Source: Filifactor alocis ATCC 35896
GTDB lineage: Bacteria > Bacillota > Clostridia > Peptostreptococcales > Filifactoraceae
Direction of reading: 5' to 3'
DNA length: 64,000 nt
Assembly (NCBI RefSeq): GCF_000163895.2
Contig: NC_016630.1
Span: forward strand, 558,001-622,000
The position numbers and the translations under genes were made by a program. Below, in pieces: positions 38,298-46,015 of this stretch; positions within the stretch are counted from its first letter, which is position 1; the number at the start of each line of letters is the position of its first letter. A model generated the notes under the pieces. The model made no database searches, was not told the DNA's origin, and was given only the letters and a program-made list of their open reading frames with translations.

Positions 38298-39020
38298 TTA
38301 TTTTGTTCCTCCATAGCGTCGATTTCGATTTTGAAAATCATGCAAAGCTCGGTGTAAATCTTCTTTTTTGAAATCGGGCCAATTGATATCTGAATACCAA
38401 AATTCTGTGTACGCTGCCTCCCACATCAAAAAATTCGATAAACGTTGTTCACCACTTGGACGTATAATCAAATCAGGATCGGGTAAAAAAGCGGTATCTA
38501 AAAAATCTCTCAAAAAGGTATCATCTACCTTATCTAAATCAATTGGACTTTCTCTATCTGACAAAATAATTTTTTTGATTGCGTGAGAAATATCTCTCCT
38601 GCTTCCATAATTTAATGCTACCGTTAATACCAATCCGGTATTATCTTTTGTGAATTCTTTTGATTCTACCAATTTGTTATATGCTGCTTTCGGTAATTTT
38701 TCAATGTCTCCGATTGTCATCAATTTTACATTTTTCTCATGCAGATTTCTTAACTCCTTAGCTAAATAGTCTACCAACAAATTCATAATTCCTGAAATTT
38801 CTAAACCCGAACGTTTCCAATTTTCTGTAGAAAATGCATACACTGTCAAATATTTTATTCCTAAGTTGCTACACTCCTCGGTAATTTTCTTTAATGTCTC
38901 TACTCCCTGTTTATGTCCAAAATTTCGTGGCATCATTCTCTTCTTTGCCCATCTTCCGTTTCCGTCCATAATAATTCCAACATGGGTCGGCATATATTCT
39001 CTATCTAATTGATCTAACAT
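38298..39020 (-). CDS. uppS: Isoprenyl transferase (undecaprenyl diphosphate synthase)
   Basis: This cytosolic cis-prenyltransferase extends farnesyl diphosphate to undecaprenyl diphosphate for wall synthesis. The signature HVGIIMDGNGRWAKKR contains the catalytic aspartate D19. FSTENWKR near residue 85 and the C-terminal DLIIRPSGEQRLSNFLMWEAAYTEFWY region (split across about 188-214) are also typical. The 240 residues match the family. It works with uppP, elsewhere in this window, in the same lipid cycle. Confidence 0.96.
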   Translation of the reverse strand: MLDQLDREYMPTHVGIIMDGNGRWAKKRMMPRNFGHKQGVETLKKITEECSNLGIKYLTVYAFSTENWKRSGLEISGIMNLLVDYLAKELRNLHEKNVKLMTIGDIEKLPKAAYNKLVESKEFTKDNTGLVLTVALNYGSRRDISHAIKKIILSDRESPIDLDKVDDTFLRDFLDTAFLPDPDLIIRPSGEQRLSNFLMWEAAYTEFWYSDINWPDFKKEDLHRALHDFQNRNRRYGGTK

Positions 39021-39054
39021 AACTACCCTCTCAAAATCCTAATAATGCAGAAAT

Positions 39055-39094
39055 AAGTAGCCCTTGATTTTTTATTACTATCAAAGAACTACTT
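39055..39094. other. Intercistronic hairpin between orf67 and uppS
   Basis: On the minus strand AAGTAGTTCTTTGAT (39094-39080) can pair with ATCAAGGGCTACTT (39068-39055), about 14 pairs with G-U pairs and one bulge. No T-run follows, so a role in mRNA processing or stability is more likely than termination. Confidence 0.45.
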
Positions 39095-39100
39095 ATATCC

Positions 39101-39304
39101 TTACCTGTCTATTGTTGTCAAAAAATTACTTACAATTATCTGTATCTTGTTTGTTTCTCGAACGGCGACAACATAAGGCTCTTTCAAGAGCTCCTTATCT
39201 TTTTTTCCTTGTGTCCTCAGAACATCATAAGGTATCTTCTGCTCTTCCAAAATAACAACTGCCTCTTCTAAAGATTTCCCAATCAATTGCCGATATTGTA
39301 ACAT
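39101..39304 (-). CDS. Small uncharacterised protein between frr and uppS
   Basis: The 67 residues begin MLQYRQLIGKSLEEAVVILEEQKIPYD, then VLRTQGKKDKE, a VVAVRETNKIQIIVSNF strand pair and a short tail. No signal peptide, membrane segment or cysteine is seen. The helix-then-strands pattern, with a GKSLEEA start and a final beta pair, is loosely like small protease-inhibitor folds (I78 type), but I do not recognise the family with confidence. The start lies one base after the frr stop, so translation is probably coupled; the ribosome-binding site (GGAAA) is weak. Confidence 0.6.
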   Translation of the reverse strand: MLQYRQLIGKSLEEAVVILEEQKIPYDVLRTQGKKDKELLKEPYVVAVRETNKIQIIVSNFLTTIDR

Positions 39305-39305
39305 A

Positions 39306-39863
39306 TTATATTTCCATAATTTCCGCTTCTTTTTTTGCTACAACGGAATCAATTTCTTTTGTGTATTTATCAATAATATGTTGTACCTCATCTAATGCTT
39401 TTTTTGCATCGTCTTCGCCCAATTCACCGTCTTTTTCTATTTTTTTAATTTTGTCATTCGTATCTCTTCTTGCATTTCTAAGAGCTACTTTTGATTGCTC
39501 TCCTGTTTTCGAAACCAATTTCACCAATTCTTTTCTTCTTTCTTCTGTCAACTGAGGAATATTGATACGAATCACTTCCCCATCATTGGAAGGATTGAAT
39601 CCCAAATCAGATGCCAGAATCGCCTTTTCAATTTCTTTCAATGCTGTTTTATCCCAAGGCTGAATCACAATGGTTCTCGGATCAGGAGAAGAAATTCCTG
39701 CCATTTGTTTCAACGGTGTCTGACTTCCATAATAATCTACAGAAATCTTGTCTAACATAGCAGGATTTGCTCTTCCCGCCCTAATCACACTCAATTCTTC
39801 TTTCAAAACAGAAATTGTTTTGGTCATCTTATCTTCTAATTCAATATGCACTTCTAATTTCAT
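39306..39863 (-). CDS. frr: Ribosome recycling factor
   Basis: RRF splits post-termination ribosomes together with EF-G. The 185 residues have the complete family pattern: LSVIRAGRANPAMLDKI near residue 25, VDYYGSQTPLKQMAGIS, RTIVIQPWDKTALKEIEKAI, and the C-terminal helix with RREL-like VRLVSKTGEQSKVALRNARRD replaced here by KELVKLVSKTGEQSK and VALRNARRDTNDK. The ATG is two bases after the pyrH stop and has an AGGAG ribosome-binding site. Confidence 0.97.
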   Translation of the reverse strand: MKLEVHIELEDKMTKTISVLKEELSVIRAGRANPAMLDKISVDYYGSQTPLKQMAGISSPDPRTIVIQPWDKTALKEIEKAILASDLGFNPSNDGEVIRINIPQLTEERRKELVKLVSKTGEQSKVALRNARRDTNDKIKKIEKDGELGEDDAKKALDEVQHIIDKYTKEIDSVVAKKEAEIMEI

Positions 39864-39865
39864 AC

Positions 39866-40579
39866 TTATTCTCCTTCTACTATTGTTCCTATTTTTTCTC
39901 CATCTACTACTCTAATAATATTCTCAGGATCCTCCAAAGAAAATACTCGAATAGGAATATTGTTATCCATACACAATGATGTTGCTGTAGAATCCATTAC
40001 TTTCAAATTTTTTTGTAAAACATCAATATAAGTCAAGTGATCAAATTTTTTTGCATTTGGATTGGTAATCGGATCGTCATCGTACACACCATCTACTTTT
40101 TTTGCCAATAGAATTACTTCTGCATCAATTTCAGCTGCTCTTAATGCTGCTGCAGTATCCGTTGAAAAATAAGGATTCCCTGTTCCCGCGCCGAAAATTA
40201 CAACTCTTCCCTTTTCCAAATGTCTCATTGCTCTCAAGCGGATGTACACCTCTGCCATTGCCTGCATTTCAATCGCCGTTTGCACTCTTGTATCCACTCC
40301 GATATTCTCCAAAGCAGAACGCATTGCCAATGAATTGATAACTGTCGCTAACATCCCCATATGATCTGCTGTAGTGCGGTCCATTCCCTCTCCGCTACGA
40401 CCTCTAAAAATATTTCCTCCTCCTACAACAATAGCAACTTGAATACCTCTTTCAGTCAATGTCTTTACTGATTTTGCAATATTGGAAACAACCGTGTTGT
40501 CAATTCCAACACCTTTTTCTCCGGCTAATGCCTCTCCACTCAGTTTTAACAGCACTCTCTTATATTGTGCACTCTGCAT
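39866..40579 (-). CDS. pyrH: Uridylate kinase
   Basis: This hexameric bacterial UMP kinase makes UDP for RNA, DNA and cell-wall precursor synthesis. The 237 residues show the amino-acid-kinase fold: VLLKLSGEALAG at the start, VVGGGNIFRG near 52, DRTTADHMGMLATVINSLAM near 68-87, IFGAGTGNPYFSTDTAAALRA in the middle (two segments), and the KVDGVYDDDP loop. A GGAGG ribosome-binding site precedes the ATG at 40579. It is the first gene of the long leftward operon. Confidence 0.97.
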   Translation of the reverse strand: MQSAQYKRVLLKLSGEALAGEKGVGIDNTVVSNIAKSVKTLTERGIQVAIVVGGGNIFRGRSGEGMDRTTADHMGMLATVINSLAMRSALENIGVDTRVQTAIEMQAMAEVYIRLRAMRHLEKGRVVIFGAGTGNPYFSTDTAAALRAAEIDAEVILLAKKVDGVYDDDPITNPNAKKFDHLTYIDVLQKNLKVMDSTATSLCMDNNIPIRVFSLEDPENIIRVVDGEKIGTIVEGE

Positions 40580-40636
40580 AATCTACCTCCAAGTTAAATT
40601 TACACTTTATTTCAAAAAGTACAATTTTCTCCAATT

Positions 40637-40665
40637 ATTATATCGTAAATACAGATGACAAACAA
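40637..40665 (-). promoter_or_regulatory. Probable sigma-A promoter of the pyrH operon
   Basis: On the minus strand TTGTTT (40660-40665), a 17-base spacer, then TATAAT (40637-40642), about 57 bases upstream of the pyrH ATG. Confidence 0.6.
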
Positions 40666-40708
40666 TTAAAAATTACATTTTGTTCTTTTTTTCAAACAAC
40701 TTCAATTT

Positions 40709-41503
40709 TTACTTAAATGAAATATCATATAAACTTGTTCTTCTGTCTTGATAAACATTCAAGGTAGTACGAATTTCCTTTAACTTATCAAAATCAATTT
40801 CTCCGTATACCAATCCATCCTCTTCCAAATGATTAGCAATATTTACTCCCCAAGGATCAAAAATTGCAGATTCTCCGGCAAACTTTCCTTTCGTTGTCAA
40901 AGATGCAAAGTTACATCCTACTAAGAACAGTTGGTTTTCAATCGCTCTTGTTTGGGTCAGAGCTTTCCAATGAGGAATTCGTTTAATCGGCCATTCGGAA
41001 ACACAGAACAACACTTCTACATCACTCAAGGCATATAGTCTCACCCATTCAGGGAATCGAATATCATAACAAATAATAATCCCACATTTTCTACCGTCTA
41101 ACTCAAAGAATCCTACTTTGTCTCCTTTTGCAAAATAATTTTCTTCTCCGGAAAAAGAGAACAAGTGAACTTTATCATACTCTGCTATCTGACTTCCTTC
41201 TCTGTCATACACATAACAACGATTATATATTTTTTCGTCCTCTAATACCGTAACGGAACCTCCTACAATATTAATATGAAGTTCTTTTGATAAGCTTGAA
41301 AAAAACTGTTTTGTTCGCACACCATCTTTATCTGCCAATTCAAATAATTTTTCACTCATATGAAACGCTGTATTCCACAATTCCGGTAATACAACTACAT
41401 CCGCACCTTCTTCATGAGCCTTTCTAATCCAACGCTCTGCGGTAGCATAGTTATTATTTGGATTGTGTTGATCGATGTTCATTTGAATATTAAATACTTT
41501 CAT
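40709..41503 (-). CDS. Carbon-nitrogen (nitrilase-family) hydrolase
   Basis: This is a cytoplasmic amidohydrolase with the Glu-Lys-Cys triad: E41 in VVLPELW, K110 in YDKVHLF and C144 in IIICYDIRFPE. The residues after the Cys (Tyr-Asp-Ile-Arg-Phe-Pro) match the Nit2/omega-amidase-like branch, whose members repair alpha-ketoglutaramate or deaminated glutathione. The 264 residues are typical. The exact substrate cannot be fixed from sequence. It follows dcd on the same strand with a 28-base gap. Confidence 0.87.
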   Translation of the reverse strand: MKVFNIQMNIDQHNPNNNYATAERWIRKAHEEGADVVVLPELWNTAFHMSEKLFELADKDGVRTKQFFSSLSKELHINIVGGSVTVLEDEKIYNRCYVYDREGSQIAEYDKVHLFSFSGEENYFAKGDKVGFFELDGRKCGIIICYDIRFPEWVRLYALSDVEVLFCVSEWPIKRIPHWKALTQTRAIENQLFLVGCNFASLTTKGKFAGESAIFDPWGVNIANHLEEDGLVYGEIDFDKLKEIRTTLNVYQDRRTSLYDISFK

Positions 41504-41531
41504 ATCAAATCTCCTTTTCTTGTTTTATCCA

Positions 41532-42053
41532 CTATTTTTCAAAATCTTTGTATAGCAAGCTCGGTTGGATATCTTGATTTCCTTGATATTTTCCACTTGC
41601 ATAATTTTCATATTCTCCACAAATCGTATGATAATAAATTTGACAAATTTCTACATTCGGATATATCTTAATCGGATGAATAGAATGAATTTCCAATGTC
41701 CAAAATCCTTTGAATCCAACATCACCGAAACCGGCAGTAATGTGAATAGACAGACCCAATCTTCCGACAGATGAACGTCCTTCCAACATTGGTACCAAAT
41801 TTTTTGTTTCGGTAAACTCAATCGTTCTTCCCAAATAAAGTTTATTTGGCTCTAACAACAATCCTTCTTCCGGTATAATAATCCTTTTGAACGCATTTTT
41901 CTTTTTCATATCCAAAATATCGTCTTCATATACCAACAACTCATTATGCAATCTCAAATTATAACTGTTCGGATTCAAACGAGACGATTCAAACGGCTCA
42001 ATTACAATGTCTTCTCCCAATCTTCGAAAAATTTCTTTCCCTGATAGTATCAA
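41532..42053 (-). CDS. dcd: dCTP deaminase
   Basis: This enzyme deaminates dCTP to dUTP, supplying dUMP for thymidylate synthesis. The signature EGRSSVGRLGLSIHITAGFGD (catalytic Glu, then Ser-Ser-Val-Gly-Arg) and GFKGFWTLEI identify it. The frame runs 25 codons further upstream, but family members begin near Met-Ile-Leu-Ser-Gly; the TTG at 42053 gives exactly that N-terminus and has a GGGAGG ribosome-binding site (42061-42066) 7 bases upstream. So a TTG start and 173 residues are preferred. Whether it also hydrolyses dUTP cannot be told. Confidence 0.92.
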   Translation of the reverse strand: MILSGKEIFRRLGEDIVIEPFESSRLNPNSYNLRLHNELLVYEDDILDMKKKNAFKRIIIPEEGLLLEPNKLYLGRTIEFTETKNLVPMLEGRSSVGRLGLSIHITAGFGDVGFKGFWTLEIHSIHPIKIYPNVEICQIYYHTICGEYENYASGKYQGNQDIQPSLLYKDFEK

Positions 42054-42162
42054 AAAAATTCCTCCCATCGTCAATTTCATGCAACGATTGTTTTTATGCT
42101 TCAAAATAATTTTAGTTCTATTACACAATTTTCTGTCACAAAAGACAGCGAAATACAGTTAA

Positions 42163-42190
42163 ATTATAACACAAATCATTCAAAAATCAA
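42163..42190 (-). promoter_or_regulatory. Possible promoter of dcd
   Basis: On the minus strand TTGATT (42185-42190), a 16-base spacer and TATAAT (42163-42168), followed by a leader of about 100 bases. Confidence 0.5.
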
Positions 42191-42367
42191 TCTCTTGTAA
42201 ATGTTATGGTACAAATCTATTCCCTCCGGTATAGATAAGATGATTAATGAGATGAAATAAAATAGTAAATTAGTAACCAATGTTTTTTATTAACAACAAA
42301 ATATACTTTTATTAAAAATTTGTATTTTTAAATGATAACATTTTTTAAAAATCATTTTAACTTTAAA

Positions 42368-42413
42368 ATAAAAGAGCAATTCAAAGACATACCGTCCTTA
42401 ATTGCTCTTTTTA
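42368..42413. terminator. Terminator of the SCIFF maturase gene
   Basis: AAAAGAGCAATT (42370-42381) pairs perfectly with AATTGCTCTTTT (42400-42411), with T-rich sequence on both strands. It lies about 50 bases after the maturase stop. Confidence 0.85.
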
Positions 42414-42461
42414 TTTTTATCTAATATATTTCTTATCAATCATTGTCGTGCCTTAACTTAA

Positions 42462-43850
42462 TTATTCTAAAACTTCATCTTGCTCTGCTACCTTCATCAT
42501 GATTGCACATTCTATTCTCTTTTTAAACAGCTTACATCCGTAATCATATACTCCTGTAATGCTCCCTGTAGCATGATAAGAATTGGCCGCACATCCTCCT
42601 GAACAATATAATTTTGCCCAACAATCTTCACATTCCTCTCGACTGTAAATATTACATCTCCCAAACTCCTCTACCAATTCAGGTTTCAAAATTCCATCAT
42701 CTAAATTTCCTAAACAATAATCCGGATCATTTACAAATTGATGACATGGATACAACTCACCCCATGGTGTTACAGCTAAATACTCTGTTCCGGAACCACA
42801 ACCGGAAATTCTTTTATAGACACACGGTCCATTTTCCAAATCAATCATATAATGGTAAAATTCAAATCCTCTGCCTTCTCGATTCCTCTTAATCATCTCT
42901 TTTGCTAAGATTTCATACTGTTCAAACAGTTTCGGTAAATCTTCTTCTGTTAATGCAGAGGAATCCAACAAACCATCTTGTGGAGAAGACACCACCGGTT
43001 CCATGCTTAATTGTGTAAAACCCAAATCTGACATATGAAAAATATCTTCTGTAAAATCGACATTATGATGAGTATAAGTTCCACGAACATAATACCCCGC
43101 ATCATTTCTACTTTTTGTGAATTTTTGAAATTTAGGAACAATCAAATCATAACTTCCTTTTCCGGCAAGATTCTTTCGAAAACGGTCATGGATTTCTTTT
43201 CGTCCATCCAATGACAACACCACGTTGTACATCTCTTTATTCGCAAACTCAATAATTTCATCATCTAACAACACACCGTTTGTTGTCAGCGTAAAACGAA
43301 ACTTCTTTTTTTTCTCTTTTTCCTGACTTCGTCCATATGCAACCAACTGCTTCACAACTTCCCAATTCATCAAGGGTTCCCCCCCAAAGAAATCCACTTC
43401 TAAATTGGTTCTTGTCCCTGAATGTTCAATCAGAAAATCTAACGCTTTTTTTCCAACCTCAAATGACATCAATCCATCTTTGCCGTGATACTTTCCTTGT
43501 TTTGCAAAACAGTAATCACACGCAAGGTTGCAGGTATGTGCAACATGAAGGCACATCGCTTTTATCACACTGCCTGATTTCATTTTCAATACTGCGTTTT
43601 GGTAGATATCATCAGAAAATAATTGGCCTGCTTCTTTCAAATATTCAATATCCTCTATACAATCTTCAATCTCTTCCCTGGATAAATCTAAATGAGCATA
43701 TTTTTGTAACAGTGTATCGACAATAGTTTCTCTTTCATTTTTCTCATATAATTCAATAATATCATATGCTACTTCATCTACTGCATGCACTGAACCGCTG
43801 TAGGTATCAATCACAATATTATAGCCATTCAATTTATATTGATGTATCAT
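42462..43850 (-). CDS. scfB: SCIFF peptide maturase, radical SAM/SPASM thioether-forming enzyme
   Basis: This family cross-links cysteine sulfur to backbone carbons of Thr or other residues in SCIFF peptides, giving ranthipeptides. An N-terminal peptide-recognition region (RRE/PqqD-like, about 1-80) precedes the radical SAM cluster motif C107-x3-C111-x2-C114 (CNLACDYCF). The SPASM/twitch part from about residue 345 carries many cysteines, including CGSGTEYLAVTPWGELYPC and ECEDCWAKLYCSGGCAANS. The 462 residues match known SCIFF maturases. The precursor gene lies 93 bases upstream on the same strand. The ATG at 43850 is preceded by GGGGGAG. Confidence 0.93.
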   Translation of the reverse strand: MIHQYKLNGYNIVIDTYSGSVHAVDEVAYDIIELYEKNERETIVDTLLQKYAHLDLSREEIEDCIEDIEYLKEAGQLFSDDIYQNAVLKMKSGSVIKAMCLHVAHTCNLACDYCFAKQGKYHGKDGLMSFEVGKKALDFLIEHSGTRTNLEVDFFGGEPLMNWEVVKQLVAYGRSQEKEKKKKFRFTLTTNGVLLDDEIIEFANKEMYNVVLSLDGRKEIHDRFRKNLAGKGSYDLIVPKFQKFTKSRNDAGYYVRGTYTHHNVDFTEDIFHMSDLGFTQLSMEPVVSSPQDGLLDSSALTEEDLPKLFEQYEILAKEMIKRNREGRGFEFYHYMIDLENGPCVYKRISGCGSGTEYLAVTPWGELYPCHQFVNDPDYCLGNLDDGILKPELVEEFGRCNIYSREECEDCWAKLYCSGGCAANSYHATGSITGVYDYGCKLFKKRIECAIMMKVAEQDEVLE

Positions 43851-43873
43851 GTCTCCCCCTCTTAACTACAAAT

Positions 43874-43913
43874 AAAAACCACCGGCTCTTGTCTCATGGT
43901 AAAATGCCGGTGA
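43874..43913 (-). terminator. Terminator-like hairpin between SCIFF precursor and maturase genes
   Basis: On the minus strand CACCGGC (43912-43906) pairs with GCCGGTG (43886-43880), and GTTTTT follows. It would end most transcripts after the short precursor gene and let a minority read into the maturase. Confidence 0.75.
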
Positions 43914-43943
43914 TTACATAATACAACTCTGTATGAAACAATA

Positions 43944-44225
43944 TTAATGTTGTTCACAAGGTTGATTTGCTACTCCACAGGATGTTTTACAAGCAGATTG
44001 GCAAGAAGTCTTACATTCTCCACATCCGCCATTCATCATGCTTTGTCTTAAATTTCTTGTGTTTAATGTCTTGATTCTACTCACTCTTGTGCTTTCACAA
44101 GGTTGATTTGCTACCCCGCAAGATGTTTTGCAAGCAGATTGGCAAGATGTCTGACATTCTCCACATCCACCATTCATCATACTTTGTCTTAAATTTCTTG
44201 TACTTAATGTTTGAATTCTTTTCAT
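43944..44225 (-). CDS. scfA: SCIFF ranthipeptide precursor, tandem two-unit form
   Basis: SCIFF means six cysteines in about forty-five residues: a precursor found almost universally in Clostridia. Here the 93 residues contain two full units. Unit 1 (1-44) and unit 2 (about 48-93) each have the leader pattern TLxTRNLRQSMMNGG followed by six cysteines ending in GVANQPCE, joined by a short Ser-Thr-Arg-Val-Ser-Arg linker. Unit 2 lacks its own Met. The units differ in only a few residues, such as Gln/Lys before TSC. The maturase gene lies immediately downstream, which supports the call. The usual form is a single unit of about 46 residues. Confidence 0.93.
   Translation of the reverse strand: MKRIQTLSTRNLRQSMMNGGCGECQTSCQSACKTSCGVANQPCESTRVSRIKTLNTRNLRQSMMNGGCGECKTSCQSACKTSCGVANQPCEQH
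43953..44218 (-). repeat. In-frame 141-bp tandem duplication inside the SCIFF precursor gene
   Basis: Two copies (43953-44093 and 44094 to about 44218) are offset by 141 bases, or 47 codons. By eye they differ at about 15 of roughly 125 aligned bases, mostly at silent positions, so the duplication is not recent and the protein has been conserved. Confidence 0.85.
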
Positions 44226-44289
44226 GACCGATACCCCTTTATTTATTTCCTATCACATATTTCATAACACATATTGTATTCATTCTACC

Positions 44290-45735
44290 TTAAATTCTAT
44301 CATTTTTCAATAGTTCAACCACACAAATCTCATTTGGGAATCTTCCGGTGCTGCTTTTTAGTGAAATTCCACTCTTTTGATAGTGTATCATATTCGAAAT
44401 TAACACATCGTCAAAATGTTCCCCCGGAACAATAAGCGGAATTCCCGGAGGGTATGCCCAAATATACTCTGCCGAAACATTTTCCGAACAAAGTTTTTCA
44501 AGTGTAACAAATCCACTATTACACAATGCAATATCTCTGATATTCATAAATTTCCTCGGAATTGTAAATTGAGCAAATGATTTTTGTTCAAAATTTCGCT
44601 TTTCACATGATTCATCTATTTCTAACAAAGCTTCTGCAAATTTCTCCATCGAAACATCTGTATCCCCCATTCCCGTCATAGCTACCACATAATCAATGGA
44701 TGCCATCTCCAATTCAATATGGTACTTTTTTCGAAGAAGTTCCATCAATTCTATCCCGGTCAAATTCGTATTTTTACAAGAAATAACGATTTTACTGTCA
44801 TCATATAGCACTTGGCGGTTTTTCTTAATTTCATTTTCTAACAAAACCAAGTTCTGCATCTTTTCAATCCTTTTCTTAAATGAATTTAACCTGTTTCTCC
44901 AATTCAAAAATAATTTTTCTTTTTCTCGTATCATCAATTCCACACATCCGTCAATGGAGGCTAATAATAAGTAGGACGGACTACTTGTTTCAAAAATAGA
45001 AATTGCGTTTTGTAACCTCTCTTTTGAAATTCGATTACTGTTTCTATGAATAGCCGCTGTCTGCGTCAAGCTGGGAAGTGTCTTGTGCAAACTGTGCACC
45101 ACAATATCTGCTCCCATTTGAATAGCATTGTTTGGGAATTGATACCCAAATCCCAAGTGAGAGCCATGCGCCTCATCAATCATGACAGGAATATTTTTTT
45201 GATGTGCAACTGACACAATTTTTTCTATATCAGTAACAATTCCTTCATATGTCGGACTGGTTATAAGAACCAATTTTATTTCAGGATATCTGAATAGTAA
45301 TTTTTCTACTGTCTCATAAGAAACCTCTGCACAACTTCCGGTCAATTCATCTATCTCCGGCAAAAAGTAAATTGGATTTAATCCAAATACTTCAATGGCA
45401 TGGTACACCGATTTATGACAATTTCTTGCTACCAAAATAGTATCTCCAGGTTTTGTTGCTCCATAAATTCCTGACAATATTCCGACTGTACTTCCATTGA
45501 CTAAATAATGAGTTTCTTCACAAGACCACAAATAAGATGCTCTTTTCATAGAATCTTTCAGAATTCCATCTGCATCATGCAAATCATCAAATCCGTCTAT
45601 CTCTGTAATATCACAATCTGCAGCTAATTTTGATAAATAAGTAGCTTCTCCCGATAAAGATAGATTCCTTTTATGTCCGGGCATATGCATGGGAATCTTG
45701 TTTTTATTCTCAAATTGTAATTTCTCTAATATCAT
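44290..45735 (-). CDS. Orn/Lys/Arg decarboxylase family protein
   Basis: This PLP-dependent decarboxylase of the short Gram-positive type would make a diamine or agmatine from a basic amino acid. IPMHMPGHKRN near residue 17 is the family start, and the PLP lysine lies in HSLHKTLPSLTQT near residue 213. The MIDEAHGSHLGF motif precedes it. A C-terminal domain follows (PPGIPLIVPGE near 430). ATG 45735 has GAGGTG 9 bases upstream, giving 481 residues; an upstream TTG at 45774 is less likely. Which amino acid is used cannot be told. It lies upstream of the SCIFF genes on the same strand. Confidence 0.87.
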   Translation of the reverse strand: MILEKLQFENKNKIPMHMPGHKRNLSLSGEATYLSKLAADCDITEIDGFDDLHDADGILKDSMKRASYLWSCEETHYLVNGSTVGILSGIYGATKPGDTILVARNCHKSVYHAIEVFGLNPIYFLPEIDELTGSCAEVSYETVEKLLFRYPEIKLVLITSPTYEGIVTDIEKIVSVAHQKNIPVMIDEAHGSHLGFGYQFPNNAIQMGADIVVHSLHKTLPSLTQTAAIHRNSNRISKERLQNAISIFETSSPSYLLLASIDGCVELMIREKEKLFLNWRNRLNSFKKRIEKMQNLVLLENEIKKNRQVLYDDSKIVISCKNTNLTGIELMELLRKKYHIELEMASIDYVVAMTGMGDTDVSMEKFAEALLEIDESCEKRNFEQKSFAQFTIPRKFMNIRDIALCNSGFVTLEKLCSENVSAEYIWAYPPGIPLIVPGEHFDDVLISNMIHYQKSGISLKSSTGRFPNEICVVELLKNDRI

Positions 45736-45883
45736 TTTAATATGCACCTCTTCGTCTGTTTCATATTTCTCCAAAAAGTTTTACTTCAGTTTTTGCTGTA
45801 TATTTTCACAAAAATTACATACGTACCCTTATATCAAAACAGCCCAGCATAACGCAAAATCTCCTTTCTGTTCACAATAAAAT

Positions 45884-45899
45884 ATTATCAATTGATAAT
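45884..45899. promoter_or_regulatory. Perfect 16-base palindrome upstream of pncB and the decarboxylase
   Basis: ATTATCAATTGATAAT is its own reverse complement. It lies between the two divergent genes, about 30 bases upstream of the pncB -35 box, so it may be an operator for either gene. The regulator is not identified. Confidence 0.35.
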
Positions 45900-45928
45900 T
45901 ATATTTCTCTTATCCACAGGAGAATTCC

Positions 45929-45957
45929 TTGTATTTTTAATCAAACATTGGTATAAT
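45929..45957 (+). promoter_or_regulatory. Probable sigma-A promoter of pncB
   Basis: TTGTAT (45929-45934), a 17-base spacer and TATAAT (45952-45957), about 60 bases before the ATG. Confidence 0.65.
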
Positions 45958-46015
45958 GACTTAAATTGTTCATTTTCAACATTTTAGAATACTTATAAGG
46001 AAGTGTCAAACTATT

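Larger units (their letters stand above)
42054..42461. other. Intergenic region between the SCIFF maturase gene and dcd
   Basis: These 408 bases hold the dcd leader and promoter on the right-hand part of the transcript, a small CTGTC/GACAG hairpin at 42132-42146 in that leader, and the maturase terminator at 42368-42413. The middle (about 42200-42360) is AT-rich with no gene seen. Confidence 0.6.

Noticed and set aside
43944..44225. Reading the Cys-rich protein as a metallothionein
   Set aside because: Each unit matches the SCIFF pattern, and a SCIFF maturase lies directly downstream.
45884..45899. Fur box
   Set aside because: The half-sites are ATTATC then GATAAT, the reverse of the order in a Fur box, and neither flanking gene is an iron gene.
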